64,000 nucleotides of DNA from Actinomycetota bacterium (lineage in GTDB: Bacteria > Actinomycetota > Thermoleophilia > Gaiellales > Gaiellaceae), in assembly GCA_020029615.1 (NCBI GenBank), contig JAIBJO010000002.1, positions 1 to 64,000 on the forward strand, in the 5' to 3' direction. Each line of letters begins with the position of its first letter. Within the stretch, counting starts at the first letter, position 1. This document shows, piece by piece, positions 1 to 11,245 of the stretch. A program made the translations under genes and the position numbers. Under the pieces are notes generated by a model, which saw only the letters and a list, made by a program, of their open reading frames with translations, was not told the origin of the DNA and ran no database searches.

Positions 1-123
1 CCGGAAGGGGACTCGATCGTTCTCTGTCGCTGCGGGAGCTCGGCGAACAAGCCGTTCTGCGACAAGAGCCACCGAGAAGCCTGCTTCGTCGCCGACGACC
101 CGGCGCCTCGCGTCTCGTCCTAG
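1..123 (+). CDS. CDGSH iron-sulfur domain protein, C-terminal part (truncated by window edge)
   Basis: Frame 1 reads PEGDSIVLCRCGSSANKPFCDKSHREACFVADDPAPRVSS*; C-x-C-x(n)-S-x-x-P-x-C-D-x-x-H CDGSH signature. Confidence 0.8.
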   Translation, partial: PEGDSIVLCRCGSSANKPFCDKSHREACFVADDPAPRVSS

Positions 124-203
124 CGCGACGCTCTCGAGGAGGGCGGCGGCGACGAGAAGCGCCGCCGCCCCCAACTAGAACGTCCGGACGCGCCGGCCGC
201 GTC

Positions 204-1700
204 TCACGCGTTCGCTGCCGCCTTCGTCTTCGACTTCGTTACCGCGTTCTTCACGATGAAGCGCTCGATCTGGTCGTGCGCTTCGTCGTCGCGGATCTGC
301 TTCGGCGGCGACTTCATGAGATAGGCGCTCGGCGCCTCGAGCGAGCCCGAGATGCCGTTCAACAATGCGAGCTTCGCGAGCCGGACGGCATCGATGACGA
401 TGCCGGCCGAGTTCGGCGAGTCCCAGACCTCGAGCTTCAGCTCGAGGTTCAGGGGCACGTCGCCGAAGGACGAGCCTTCCATGCGGATGTACGCCCACTT
501 GCGGTCGGTGAGCCACGGGACGTAGTCGGAGGGGCCTACATGGACGTTCTTGTCGCCGATGTCGTAGTCGAGCATCGACGTGACGGCGTTCGTCTTCGAG
601 ATCTTCTTCGACTCGAGCCGCTCGCGCTCGAGCATGTTCAGGAAGTCGGAGTTGCCGCCGACGTTGAGCTGCATCGTCTTGTCGAGATGGACGCCGCGGT
701 CGCCGAACAGCGTCGTCAGGACGCGGTGCGTGATCGTCGCGCCGACCTGCGACTTGATGTCGTCACCGATGATCGGCACGCCGGCGTCCTCGAAGCGCTT
801 CTGCCAGTACGGCTCGCGGGCGATGAAGACGGGCATGCAGTTCACCATCGCCACGCCGGCCTCGAGAATCTGCTCTGCGTACCACTTCGTGGCGGCCTCG
901 GAGCCGACCGGGAGGTAATTGACCACGACGTCGGTTCCGGTGTCCCTGAGGATCTTCACCACGTCGTCCGTCTGGCCCGGCGCCTTCTCGACGACGTGTG
1001 CAAGGTACTTGCCGATGCCGTCGTGTGTCATGCCACGCGAGACCTTCACGCCGGTCTTCGGAACGTCCGCGAACTTGATCGTGTCGTTGGGATGCGCCCA
1101 GATCGCGTCGGCGAGGTCGACGCCGACCTTGCCCTTGACGACGTCGAACGCCGCTGTGAACTCGATGTCCGAGATGTGGTACCCGCCGAGGTCGACGTGC
1201 ATGAGGCCGGGAACCGAGTCCTCTTGCCTTGCTTCCTTGTAGTACTCGACTCCCTGGAGAAGCGAGTTGGCGCAGTTCCCCACGCCGATGATCGCGACGC
1301 GCACCTTGTCCTTCGCGCGCGCGCCGTTCTTCGAGCCGTTCGTCGAAGCCATGAGTTCCTTTCCTGTGCGATTGCTCTGAGGGGGGACGCCGAGCCCGTC
1401 GGCGAGCGCGGCGAGGATGACGTCGTTCGCGTTTGCGCCGCGACGCGACGCCTCCGCATGAATCTCGTCCCTGAGCTCCTGCGGTACGCGGAGGAGGAGG
1501 ACGGGGCTGGACCCTGCTAGCACTTTGCGGCGGCGGCCGCTGGGTGTGTACGGAACGCCGAACTCCGCGGCGATGATGCCGGCCGCCACGTCATTGACGT
1601 TTGACTTGCTGCGAGCCGTCTCGCGCACGAGCGCCGCCTTCAGCGAAGCAGGCATCCTGACGAGAATCGCTGCGCGCCTCTGTAAATTGCTAGCAGGCAA
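204..1700 (-). CDS. ino1: Inositol-3-phosphate synthase with N-terminal tandem ribbon-helix-helix-like extension (possible internal start at 1352)
   Basis: 498-aa ORF; C-terminal ~382 aa is MIPS-like ([22 protein letters not shown]..., [20 protein letters not shown]); N-terminal ~115 aa has two RHH-like modules; TTG start at 1700; internal AGGAAAGGAACTC-ATG at 1352. Confidence 0.85.
   Translation of the reverse strand: MPASNLQRRAAILVRMPASLKAALVRETARSKSNVNDVAAGIIAAEFGVPYTPSGRRRKVLAGSSPVLLLRVPQELRDEIHAEASRRGANANDVILAALADGLGVPPQSNRTGKELMASTNGSKNGARAKDKVRVAIIGVGNCANSLLQGVEYYKEARQEDSVPGLMHVDLGGYHISDIEFTAAFDVVKGKVGVDLADAIWAHPNDTIKFADVPKTGVKVSRGMTHDGIGKYLAHVVEKAPGQTDDVVKILRDTGTDVVVNYLPVGSEAATKWYAEQILEAGVAMVNCMPVFIAREPYWQKRFEDAGVPIIGDDIKSQVGATITHRVLTTLFGDRGVHLDKTMQLNVGGNSDFLNMLERERLESKKISKTNAVTSMLDYDIGDKNVHVGPSDYVPWLTDRKWAYIRMEGSSFGDVPLNLELKLEVWDSPNSAGIVIDAVRLAKLALLNGISGSLEAPSAYLMKSPPKQIRDDEAHDQIERFIVKNAVTKSKTKAAANA
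1515..1522. promoter_or_regulatory. TGCTAGCA palindrome (candidate operator) between the two RHH modules
   Basis: TGCTAGCACTTTGC at 1515-1528 is the exact reverse complement of GCAAAGTGCTAGCA at 1697-1710. Confidence 0.4.
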
Positions 1701-1710
1701 AGTGCTAGCA
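1688..1710. promoter_or_regulatory. Two TGCTAGCA palindromes, 15 bp apart, at the start of the RHH-MIPS ORF (candidate operator)
   Basis: TGCTAGCA at 1688-1695 and 1703-1710, overlapping the ORF 5' end. Confidence 0.5.
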
Positions 1711-1734
1711 CTCTACCAGCGGAGCTCGCGTCTG

Positions 1735-2397
1735 TCAGGAGGGCTGCTCGACGAGCTCGCGCAGCTGCTTGCGGACGAAGAGCATCCGCTGGACGACTGT
1801 GACCCAGGCCATGGCGGCCAGGATGTAGATAGGCCACTGAAGTAGCCCCCACGGCGCGAGTGCGAGACCGACCGAGATGAGGACCACCCGCTCGACCCGT
1901 GAGCCGAAGCCGACGTCTCCCCGGAGGCCGAGCGCCTCGGCCTTCGCCCGTGTGTACGAGACGAGGAACGAGCCGATCACGGCTCCGAAGGTCGCAACCA
2001 GGGCGATCTCGTTCCCGTCGCGCATGAACACGAGACCGATCGCTGCCAGCATCGCCGCCTCGCCGAGTCGGTCGAAGGTGGAGTCGAGAAAGGCTCCGAA
2101 CACGGTGCCCTTGCTGGCTGCACGGGCCAGCGCTCCGTCGAGGATGTCGGCGATCGAGCCGACCACGAACAGGATTCCCCCGAGCCAGAAAAAGAGCTTC
2201 TCGTTGCGATCCTCGAACCCCACGAGCACCGCGCCTGCCAGGCACAGCGACACTCCGGCCAACGTCAGCATGTCCGGCGTCAGCTTCGTCTTGGCGACGC
2301 CGCGCATCGAGCGCGCGAGGATCTGCCTGGCGGCGGCCGTGTACTCCTGCTTGATGCGGTCGAGCTGGTTGACGCGCGCGGGTTCGCGGTCGGTCAT
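1735..2397 (-). CDS. CDP-alcohol phosphatidyltransferase, likely phosphatidylinositol(-phosphate) synthase
   Basis: 220 aa; DILDGALARAASKGTVFGAFLDSTFDRLGEA matches the CDP-alcohol phosphotransferase motif D-G-x2-A-R-x8-G-x3-D-x3-D; next to ino1. Confidence 0.85.
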   Translation of the reverse strand: MTDREPARVNQLDRIKQEYTAAARQILARSMRGVAKTKLTPDMLTLAGVSLCLAGAVLVGFEDRNEKLFFWLGGILFVVGSIADILDGALARAASKGTVFGAFLDSTFDRLGEAAMLAAIGLVFMRDGNEIALVATFGAVIGSFLVSYTRAKAEALGLRGDVGFGSRVERVVLISVGLALAPWGLLQWPIYILAAMAWVTVVQRMLFVRKQLRELVEQPS

Positions 2398-3134
2398 GCG
2401 CGCTGCGGGCGCAGCGTGCGAGCGCGACGGAGCACGAGCCCCGTCGCAACGGCGAGGACGAACCCGGCGACGACGTCGAGCCAGTAGTGGTTGCCCGTCG
2501 AAATGACCGCGAACGAGACCCAGACGGGCCAGGCGAGCCACAGGGCCTTGGCGATCGGCGAGCGAACGAGGCCGAACATCACGATGCCGACGATCAGCGC
2601 GTCCATCGCGTGCAGGCTCGGCATCGCGGCGTAGGGGTTCGAGGCCACGGAGATCAGGCCGCTGTCGTGGTTGATCGACGAGTACTGCGCCAACGTGTCG
2701 ACGAAGCCCCACTCGGGGAACATCCTCGGCGGCGCCGTCGGCATGAGGATGTAGCCGACGAGACCGACGAGGTTCGCCGCGATGAGCCAGTTGCGGAACG
2801 AGGCAAACCTCTCCTGGTGGCGGAAGTAGACCCACAGGAGCGTCACTCCCACGACGGCGAACTGGGAGAGCCAGTACGTGTAGGACGTCAGCGTCACCAG
2901 GATCGACGACGTGTCGACGACACGCTGGACCGCCGGCTCGAACAGCGTCCCGAGCTGCCGCTCGGTGCGCAGCACCCACTCGCCGTTCGAGAACGCGTTT
3001 GCCACGCTGCGATCGGCGGCGCCGCGCGCGACCTGGTAGGCGACGTAGAAGCCCATCCAGATCACGAACTGGAACGCGAGGTGCGCCCAGCCGCGAGGCA
3101 GGCGCCGGGATGTCTCGGCGACGAGGCTCGACAC
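2394..3134 (-). CDS. PAP2 / inositolphosphotransferase (Aur1/Ipt1-like) integral membrane protein
   Basis: 246 aa; PSLHAMDALIVG and GNHYWLDVVAG PAP2 motifs; multiple TM stretches; 4-nt overlap with the next gene. Confidence 0.8.
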   Translation of the reverse strand: MSSLVAETSRRLPRGWAHLAFQFVIWMGFYVAYQVARGAADRSVANAFSNGEWVLRTERQLGTLFEPAVQRVVDTSSILVTLTSYTYWLSQFAVVGVTLLWVYFRHQERFASFRNWLIAANLVGLVGYILMPTAPPRMFPEWGFVDTLAQYSSINHDSGLISVASNPYAAMPSLHAMDALIVGIVMFGLVRSPIAKALWLAWPVWVSFAVISTGNHYWLDVVAGFVLAVATGLVLRRARTLRPQRA

Positions 3135-3259
3135 GACTGGCCGATTCTAGCGTTCGCCCCCGCGGTCGGACCGAGGATCGGTCGGTCGGTGACGCGTTAT
3201 CAAGCCGGCTAATGAACCCACACTCGAACTCGATTTGAGCTGATGTTCTCGCAACCGGC

Positions 3260-4228
3260 ATGCTCTCCCGCATGACGGCGCGATACGGCGTGCGAGTTTG
3301 GCTTGCCCTCGCGACCGTGTACGTCGTCTGGGGCTCCACGTTCATCGCCCTGGCCATCGTCGTTCGCGATCTTCCGCCGTTCCTCGCGATGGCGATGAGG
3401 CACCTCGCAGCCGGAGCGCTCCTCCTCGCTTTCGCGCTCCCGCGAGGCGATCGGTCGGGAGATCGCATCGGGCGTCCGCAGATCGTCGCGGCGCTCGTCT
3501 TCGGGAGCCTTCTCTTCGTCGCAGGTCACGGAGCCCTCGCCTGGGCGCAGCAGACGCTGCCTGCCGGAGTGGCCGCCCTGCTCATCGGGACGATCCCGAT
3601 CTGGATGGTCCTCTTCGACCGTGCGGTGTTCGGTCGCCGGCTGCAGCGCTCGACCTACGTGGGCGTCGCGGTCGGGTTTGCCGGGCTCGCGTTTCTCTTC
3701 GACCCCTTCGGCGACGGAGCGATCGACCGTACGGCTGCGCTCGTGACCGTGCTGAGCGCGATGTGCTGGGCGGCCGGATCGGTGTACTCCCGCGGCGCCC
3801 CGCTCCCGAGGCGTCCGCTCGTCTCGGCTGGGCTGGCGTCGGTATGCGGTGGGACGTTGCTCGCAGGCTACTCGCTCCTCAGCGGGGAGGTCGGTCAGGC
3901 GCAGTGGACGAGCGAGGCGCTCCTCGCCGTCGGCTACCTCGTCGTCGTGGGCAGCCTCGTCGGCTTCACGACGTACGTCTGGCTGTTGCGCTCGGCGCCC
4001 ATCTCGCTCGTGTCGACGTACGCCTACGTGAATCCGATCGTGGCCGTGGCCCTCGCCTGGGCCCTCCTCGGCGAGGCGATCACGCTACAGATGGTCGTCG
4101 CCGGAGCTGCCGTGCTCGTCTCGGTCGCGACCATCCTGCGCTCGAGCCGGACGACCGTGGAGCCGGGCAGAGGACTGTTGCGACGGCGCCCGGTCGCTGT
4201 CGTGGCGGCATCCGAGCCGACCGCCTGA
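3260..4228 (+). CDS. EamA/DMT family transporter
   Basis: 322 aa, 10-TM EamA pattern (VYVVWGSTFIALAIVVRDLPPFLAMAMRHLAAGALL). Confidence 0.85.
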   Translation: MLSRMTARYGVRVWLALATVYVVWGSTFIALAIVVRDLPPFLAMAMRHLAAGALLLAFALPRGDRSGDRIGRPQIVAALVFGSLLFVAGHGALAWAQQTLPAGVAALLIGTIPIWMVLFDRAVFGRRLQRSTYVGVAVGFAGLAFLFDPFGDGAIDRTAALVTVLSAMCWAAGSVYSRGAPLPRRPLVSAGLASVCGGTLLAGYSLLSGEVGQAQWTSEALLAVGYLVVVGSLVGFTTYVWLLRSAPISLVSTYAYVNPIVAVALAWALLGEAITLQMVVAGAAVLVSVATILRSSRTTVEPGRGLLRRRPVAVVAASEPTA

Positions 4229-4235
4229 GGTCGAT

Positions 4236-4260
4236 TAGGCACTTCCGCAGGAAGTGCCTA
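4236..4260. terminator. Bidirectional hairpin between convergent genes
   Basis: TAGGCACTTCC-GCA-GGAAGTGCCTA, perfect 11-bp stem. Confidence 0.75.
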
Positions 4261-5259
4261 GCCGCCGATGTAGGACATCTCGACCTTGCGCAGGCCCGAC
4301 GTGTCGTCGGTGCGAAGCTCGGAGTAGCGGTCGGTCCGCCGCTCCCATACTGCTCGGATCGCGGCGTCGAGCTCGTCGTCGGTCGCGCCCGAGCGGAGGA
4401 TCGCGCGCAGGTCGTGACCCCGAACGGCGAAGAGGCACGTGTAGAGCTTCCCGTCCGCAGAGAGCCGTGCGCGCGTGCAGTCGCCGCAGAAAGGCTGAGT
4501 AACGGAGGCAATGACACCGATCTCTCCCTTGCCGTCGCGATAGCGGTAGCGCTGCGCGACTTCGCCGCGGTAGGCAGCGTCGACGGGCTCGAGCGGAAAC
4601 TCGGAGCCGATGGCCGCCACGATCTCCGACGCCGGAACGACGTCGTCCAGGCGCCACCCGTTCGAGGCGCCGACGTCCATGTACTCGATGAAGCGCACCG
4701 GGTGCCCGGTCCCGCGGAATCGGCGCGCGATGTCGACGACGGATTGCTCGTTGAGACCCCGCTTGACGACGACGTTCACCTTCACCGGCAAGCCGGCCTC
4801 CGCCGCGGCGTCGATCCCCGCGAGCACGCGCGCGACCGGGAAGTCCACGTCGTTCATCGCGCGAAACACCTCGTCGTCGAGCGAGTCGAGGCTGACGGTC
4901 ACGCGCGTCAGGCCCGCTTCGGCTAGCGCACGGGCCTTCTGGGCGAGGAGCGCAGCATTCGTCGTCAGCGTGAGATCGAGGTCGCCGAGCGCTGCAAGTC
5001 GAGCGACGAGGTCCTCGAGGTCGCGTCGCAGCAGCGGCTCGCCGCCCGTGAGTCGGAGCTTCCGAACCCCGAGATTGACGAAAACGCCCGCTGCGCGCTC
5101 GATCTCCTCGAACGTGAGCAGCTCCCGCCGGGGAAGGAAACGGTAGTCCCGTCCGAAGACCTCGCTCGGCATGCAGTAGACGCAGCGGAAGTTGCAGCGG
5201 TCCGTGACCGAGATGCGGAGATCGTGCAGCGGCCGACCGAGTGTGTCGTGGAGGCCCAT
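4258..5259 (-). CDS. moaA: GTP 3',8-cyclase MoaA
   Basis: [21 protein letters not shown] radical SAM motif; C-terminal [22 protein letters not shown]; ends in GG. Confidence 0.95.
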   Translation of the reverse strand: MGLHDTLGRPLHDLRISVTDRCNFRCVYCMPSEVFGRDYRFLPRRELLTFEEIERAAGVFVNLGVRKLRLTGGEPLLRRDLEDLVARLAALGDLDLTLTTNAALLAQKARALAEAGLTRVTVSLDSLDDEVFRAMNDVDFPVARVLAGIDAAAEAGLPVKVNVVVKRGLNEQSVVDIARRFRGTGHPVRFIEYMDVGASNGWRLDDVVPASEIVAAIGSEFPLEPVDAAYRGEVAQRYRYRDGKGEIGVIASVTQPFCGDCTRARLSADGKLYTCLFAVRGHDLRAILRSGATDDELDAAIRAVWERRTDRYSELRTDDTSGLRKVEMSYIGG

Positions 5260-5286
5260 CGACGAGAGCGTAGAGAATCCGCGGCG

Positions 5287-6171
5287 GTGACCCGCCCCGG
5301 CCCACTTCTCGCCCTCGTCGGTGTCACGGCGATCTGGGGCGTCACGTTCGTCCAGGTCCAGGACGCCCTCGCCCTCTATCCGCTCTTCGCCTTCCTCGCC
5401 GTGCGGTTCGCGATCTCGACGCTCGCGCTCGCTCCGTTCGCGTGGCGATCGCTGCGCACGCTCCCGCGCGAGGGCTATCTCGCCGGCGTCGGCGTCGGCC
5501 TCTTGCTCGCCGCGGCCTACGGGCTCCAGACCGCCGGGCTGGAGCTGACCACGGTCGCGAGCACGGGGTTCATCACCGGGCTGTACGTCGTGTTCACGCC
5601 CCTGCTCGCGCTCGTGCTGTTCGGGACCCCGGTGCCCCGCGCGCTCTGGGGCGGTGTCGTGCTCGCGGTCATCGGGCTCTTGCTGCTGAGCGGAGTCCCG
5701 GGAGGCTCCGCCGTCGGGAACGCGCTCGTTCTCGCGAATGCGGTGTTCCAGTCGTTCCAGATCACCGCCATGGAGCGCTACGCGCCGCGATACGACCCGC
5801 GTGCCTTGACGTTCCTGCAGATGGCGACGTCGTTCGTCGGGTTCACGATCATCGCGGCGTCGCTCGGCCAGCTCGAGGTCCCCGAGGGGAGGACGGTGTG
5901 GGGGGCGCTCCTCGTCACCGGGCTTTTCGCCGGCGCGCTCGGCTACCTCATCGCGACGTGGGTACAAGCACGGACGACAGCCGCGCGGGCCGCTCTGGTC
6001 TTCACGCTCGAGGCGCCCTTCGCCGCGCTCTTCGGCGTCCTGCTGGCCGACGAGGTGCTCGGGTGGGCCGGCTGGCTCGGATGCGCGGTGATGATGGCCG
6101 GGATCGTCCTCGCGGAGCCTGCTGCGGCTCGGACGTTGCGCCGCGTGGCGAGCCGGACAGAGCGGACTTAG
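5287..6171 (+). CDS. EamA/DMT family transporter
   Basis: GTG start; [22 protein letters not shown]..., duplicated 5-TM EamA pattern. Confidence 0.85.
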   Translation: MTRPGPLLALVGVTAIWGVTFVQVQDALALYPLFAFLAVRFAISTLALAPFAWRSLRTLPREGYLAGVGVGLLLAAAYGLQTAGLELTTVASTGFITGLYVVFTPLLALVLFGTPVPRALWGGVVLAVIGLLLLSGVPGGSAVGNALVLANAVFQSFQITAMERYAPRYDPRALTFLQMATSFVGFTIIAASLGQLEVPEGRTVWGALLVTGLFAGALGYLIATWVQARTTAARAALVFTLEAPFAALFGVLLADEVLGWAGWLGCAVMMAGIVLAEPAAARTLRRVASRTERT

Positions 6172-6173
6172 AC

Positions 6174-7019
6174 GTGGACGCTGTCGTTCTTGCGCTCGCA
6201 TCCGCGTTTCTGTTCGGCGCGACGACCGTCGCCATGAGAGTCGCGTTTCGCAAGGGTGCGCTCGCCGAAGGCGGCGCGCTGTTCACGGTTCTCGTGGCGA
6301 TGGGCGTCGTCGCGCCATTCGCAGCTGCGCAAGGCGGACTGACGAGAGACGTGTGGCCGTTTCTCATCGCCGGACTGCTCGGTCCGGGGGTGTCACAGTT
6401 CCTGTTCACGTTCGCTGTACGCGAGGCCGGCGCCGCACGGACGTCCGTGGTCATCGGTACCGGGCCGCTGTTCTCGATCGTGATCGCGGTCGTACTCCTG
6501 GGCGAGTCGCTCGAAGCAGCGCTCGTGGCTGGCGCAATTCTGATCGTGGCCGGCGGGTTCCTGCTCGTCGGCGAGCGGGAGCGACCGGACCACGTCCGAG
6601 TGCGTGGGCTCGTGCTGGCACTCGTGGCAACCATCGTGTTCGCGTCTCGCGACAACCTGATCCGATGGCTCTCGATCGACACCGATGTGTCGCCAGGCGT
6701 AGCTGCGCTTGCCACCCTCTCTGCCGGAGCCGCTCTGATGACAGTCTTCGTGGTCGTCGGACGGGCTGCGCTCCGAGCACACGATGCGCGCGTGTTCGCG
6801 CCCGCAGGCGTGCTGTTCGGGCTTTCGTACGTCTGCTTGTTCGAGGCGTACTACCGCGGTCTGGTTACGGTCGTCTCCCCCCTCGTCGCGACCGAGTCGC
6901 TGTGGGGTGTGGCGCTCGCGGCCATCGTGCTGGGAAGATCCGAGCGCGTAGGCCCTCGGCTGATCGCCGGTGCGGCACTCGTCGTCGCGGGAGGTGTATT
7001 CATCGGGATCTACCGCTAG
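6174..7019 (+). CDS. EamA/DMT family transporter
   Basis: GTG start 6174; 281 aa; [23 protein letters not shown]..., EamA-like. Confidence 0.8.
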   Translation: MDAVVLALASAFLFGATTVAMRVAFRKGALAEGGALFTVLVAMGVVAPFAAAQGGLTRDVWPFLIAGLLGPGVSQFLFTFAVREAGAARTSVVIGTGPLFSIVIAVVLLGESLEAALVAGAILIVAGGFLLVGERERPDHVRVRGLVLALVATIVFASRDNLIRWLSIDTDVSPGVAALATLSAGAALMTVFVVVGRAALRAHDARVFAPAGVLFGLSYVCLFEAYYRGLVTVVSPLVATESLWGVALAAIVLGRSERVGPRLIAGAALVVAGGVFIGIYR

Positions 7020-7052
7020 GGAAGTCCTCTCTTGACGATCTGCTACGTTAAG

Positions 7053-7059
7053 ACTCAAG
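7053..7059 (+). promoter_or_regulatory. HspR HAIR-like half-site upstream of dnaK
   Basis: ACTCAAG exact half of CTTGAGT-N7-ACTCAAG; imperfect partner CTTGACG at 7031-7037 with 15-nt spacing. Confidence 0.3.
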
Positions 7060-7098
7060 TTTTCACAGGTTCACGACTCAGAACGCAAAGGAGAGACC

Positions 7099-9005
<1,907 letters not shown>

Positions 9006-9009
<4 letters not shown>

Positions 9010-9566
9010 CCAGGCGCGTCGAACGGCGTCCAGACGCTGAAGCCGACGCGACGGTCACCGACGTTGCGATCGACGAAGGCGGGCCAAGTGACACTGTGTC
9101 ACAAGGCCCGCCTGCCGACGTCGAGCGGCAACTAGCGGAAGTCGAGGAGAAGCGAGACGAGTACCTCGACCTCCTCCAGCGCGTTCAGGCGGACTTCGAG
9201 AACTATCGCAAGCGAGTCGTTCGCGAGCAGGAGCGCCTGGTCGCCCATGCGCACGAGCGGCTCGTTCGCGAGCTTCTCCCGATCCTCGACGATCTCGAGA
9301 GGGCGCTCGAGGCAGCCGAGCGGCACGAGGAGGCGCAGCTCGTCGAAGGTGTGAAGCTCGTCGAGCAGTCACTGCGAAACGCGTTGCGCAAAGAGGGTCT
9401 GCTCGAGATCGAGACCGACGGGCCCTTCGATCCGCACGTGCACGAGGCCATGCTCACCCGGCCGGGCGACAGTGCGGAGCCTGGCTCGGTGCTGGAGGTC
9501 GTACAGCGTGGCTACCGCGTCGGCGACAAGGTCGTCAGACCGGCCAGGGTGATCGTCGCCGAATGA
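9006..9566 (+). CDS. grpE: Nucleotide exchange factor GrpE
   Basis: [51 protein letters not shown]. Confidence 0.95.
9077..9113. repeat. Intragenic inverted repeat in grpE N-terminal linker
   Basis: AGGCGGGCC-AA-GTGACAC-T-GTGTCAC-AA-GGCCCGCCT. Confidence 0.8.
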
Positions 9567-10666
9567 ACCGGAGCCCCTACGAGGTGCTCGGCGTCGCGAA
9601 GAACGCGTCCGACGACGAGATCAAGAAGGCGTACCGGAACCTCGCGCGCGAGTACCACCCCGACCGCAACCCGGGCGACAACGGCGCCGAAGAGCGGTTC
9701 AAGGACGTGCAGTCAGCATACGACGTGTTGTCCGATGCCGAGAAGCGCCGGGCCTACGACACGTTCGGGTCGGCTGGGACGCGAGGCTTCCCGGGTGGCG
9801 CCGATACGGGTGGCGCTCGCTTCGAGGAGTTCAACCTCGGCGACCTCGGTGATCTCCTCGGCGGTATGTTCGGCGGCGGCGGCGGCGGCGGTCGCCAGCG
9901 TGGCGGCGGTCGTGCTCCGATTCGCGGTGACGACCTCGAGACGCACGTGAGGATCTCCTTCGAGGACTCGCTCGAGGGCGTCCAGGTGCGTGTTCCCGTC
10001 GAAGCCGAGACGGCGTGCTCCGTCTGTCACGGGACGGGTGCGGAGCCCGGCACGTCTCCGGTGACCTGTCCCCAGTGCGGCGGCCGCGGAGTCGTCTCGG
10101 ACTCGCAGGGCCTCTTCGCCTTCTCGCAGCCCTGCCCGCGCTGCCAGGGGAACGGCTCGATCGTCGAGAAGCCGTGCAGGCACTGTCGAGGTAGCGGGCG
10201 CGAGCGCACCATGAAGACGTATGCCGTGAAGGTCCCCGCGGGATCTCGGAGCGGGACGCGCGTCAGGCTGAAGGGCAAAGGCGAGGCTGGCCGCAACGGT
10301 GGCCCCGCCGGCGATCTCTACGTGGTCGTCGACGTCGACCCGTCGCCGCTCTTCGAGCGGCGAGGCGCCGATCTCGTCCTCGAGGTGCCAGTGACGTACG
10401 CAGAGGCCGCGCTCGGTTCCAGCGTCCAGATCCCCACTCCGGACGGGCCCGTCTCGCTCAAGGTGCCTGCGGGGACGGAGAGCGGAAAGCTCCTTCGCGT
10501 GAAGGGCCGAGGCGCGCCGCGACTGAAGGGAAGCGGTCGCGGCGATCTCCTGGCACGTGTGAAGGTGACCATCCCCAAGAAGTTGACGAAAGTCGAGCGC
10601 GAGGCGCTCGAGGGATTTCAGAAGGTGTCGCGCGAGAATCCCCGGGAACGGATGTTCACATCGTGA
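9563..10666 (+). CDS. dnaJ: Chaperone DnaJ
   Basis: J domain with HPD, Gly-rich linker, four CxxCxGxG zinc motifs. Confidence 0.97.
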   Translation: MNRSPYEVLGVAKNASDDEIKKAYRNLAREYHPDRNPGDNGAEERFKDVQSAYDVLSDAEKRRAYDTFGSAGTRGFPGGADTGGARFEEFNLGDLGDLLGGMFGGGGGGGRQRGGGRAPIRGDDLETHVRISFEDSLEGVQVRVPVEAETACSVCHGTGAEPGTSPVTCPQCGGRGVVSDSQGLFAFSQPCPRCQGNGSIVEKPCRHCRGSGRERTMKTYAVKVPAGSRSGTRVRLKGKGEAGRNGGPAGDLYVVVDVDPSPLFERRGADLVLEVPVTYAEAALGSSVQIPTPDGPVSLKVPAGTESGKLLRVKGRGAPRLKGSGRGDLLARVKVTIPKKLTKVEREALEGFQKVSRENPRERMFTS

Positions 10667-10851
10667 CCGCGCGATCGCGAAGCATGTGGCCCTTCGTCTT
10701 GGCGCTCGGGGTGATCTTCGTCGCCCTCAACCTGATCCAGCTCGCGTTCCTCGACGGTGGCTGGCCTCAGATCGTCGGCATCCCGCTCGGGATAGCGCTC
10801 ATCGGCATCGCAGTCGCCAGAAAGCATGGCTGGAGCGGGGTGCGGAGCTGA
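10663..10851 (+). CDS. Small membrane protein within the dnaK-hspR operon
   Basis: 62 aa, two hydrophobic stretches; overlaps dnaJ stop (GTGA) and hspR start (TGATG). Confidence 0.65.
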   Translation: MTARSRSMWPFVLALGVIFVALNLIQLAFLDGGWPQIVGIPLGIALIGIAVARKHGWSGVRS

Positions 10852-11216
10852 TGCCCGACCGTCCCCGGTACATGATCTCGGTGGCTGCCGAGCTCGTCGG
10901 AATGCACCCGCAGACGCTCCGGCTCTACGAGAGCAAGGGCCTGGTCCGGCCCGGACGCACGCCGGGTGGGACGCGGTTGTACTCGGACGCGGACGTCGAG
11001 CGGCTGCAGCTCATCCAGCGGCTCACGACGGAGCTCGGCCTCAATCTCGCCGGCGTCGAGCACGTGCTTCGACTCCAGGACGAGCTCAATCGGGCCCGCG
11101 CCCGGATGGAGCGCCTCGAGCGAGACCTGAAGGCGGAGATCGCGTCCGTGCACCGGTCCTACAAGCGCGAGCTGGTCCTCTACCGGGCGTCGCAACATCC
11201 TGCGAGGAGAGCGTAG
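10851..11216 (+). CDS. hspR: MerR-family heat shock repressor HspR
   Basis: [47 protein letters not shown]. Confidence 0.95.
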   Translation: MPDRPRYMISVAAELVGMHPQTLRLYESKGLVRPGRTPGGTRLYSDADVERLQLIQRLTTELGLNLAGVEHVLRLQDELNRARARMERLERDLKAEIASVHRSYKRELVLYRASQHPARRA

Positions 11217-11236
11217 GGGCGAGGCTTGCCTCGCCC
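11217..11236. repeat. Dispersed palindromic repeat, copy A
   Basis: GGGCGAGGC-TT-GCCTCGCCC immediately after the hspR stop. Confidence 0.8.
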
Positions 11237-11245
11237 TCGACGGAG

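Noticed and set aside
276-1520. 414-aa plus-strand ORF antisense to ino1
   Set aside because: High-GC shadow ORF (Arg/Asp/Val-rich, no family features) opposite a clear MIPS gene.
3298-4926. 542-aa ORF overlapping the EamA transporter and antisense to moaA
   Set aside because: Low-complexity Arg-rich translation typical of an off-frame in high-GC DNA; true genes are in other frames.
9862-9900. GGC-rich simple repeat in dnaJ
   Set aside because: Ordinary Gly-rich linker of DnaJ.
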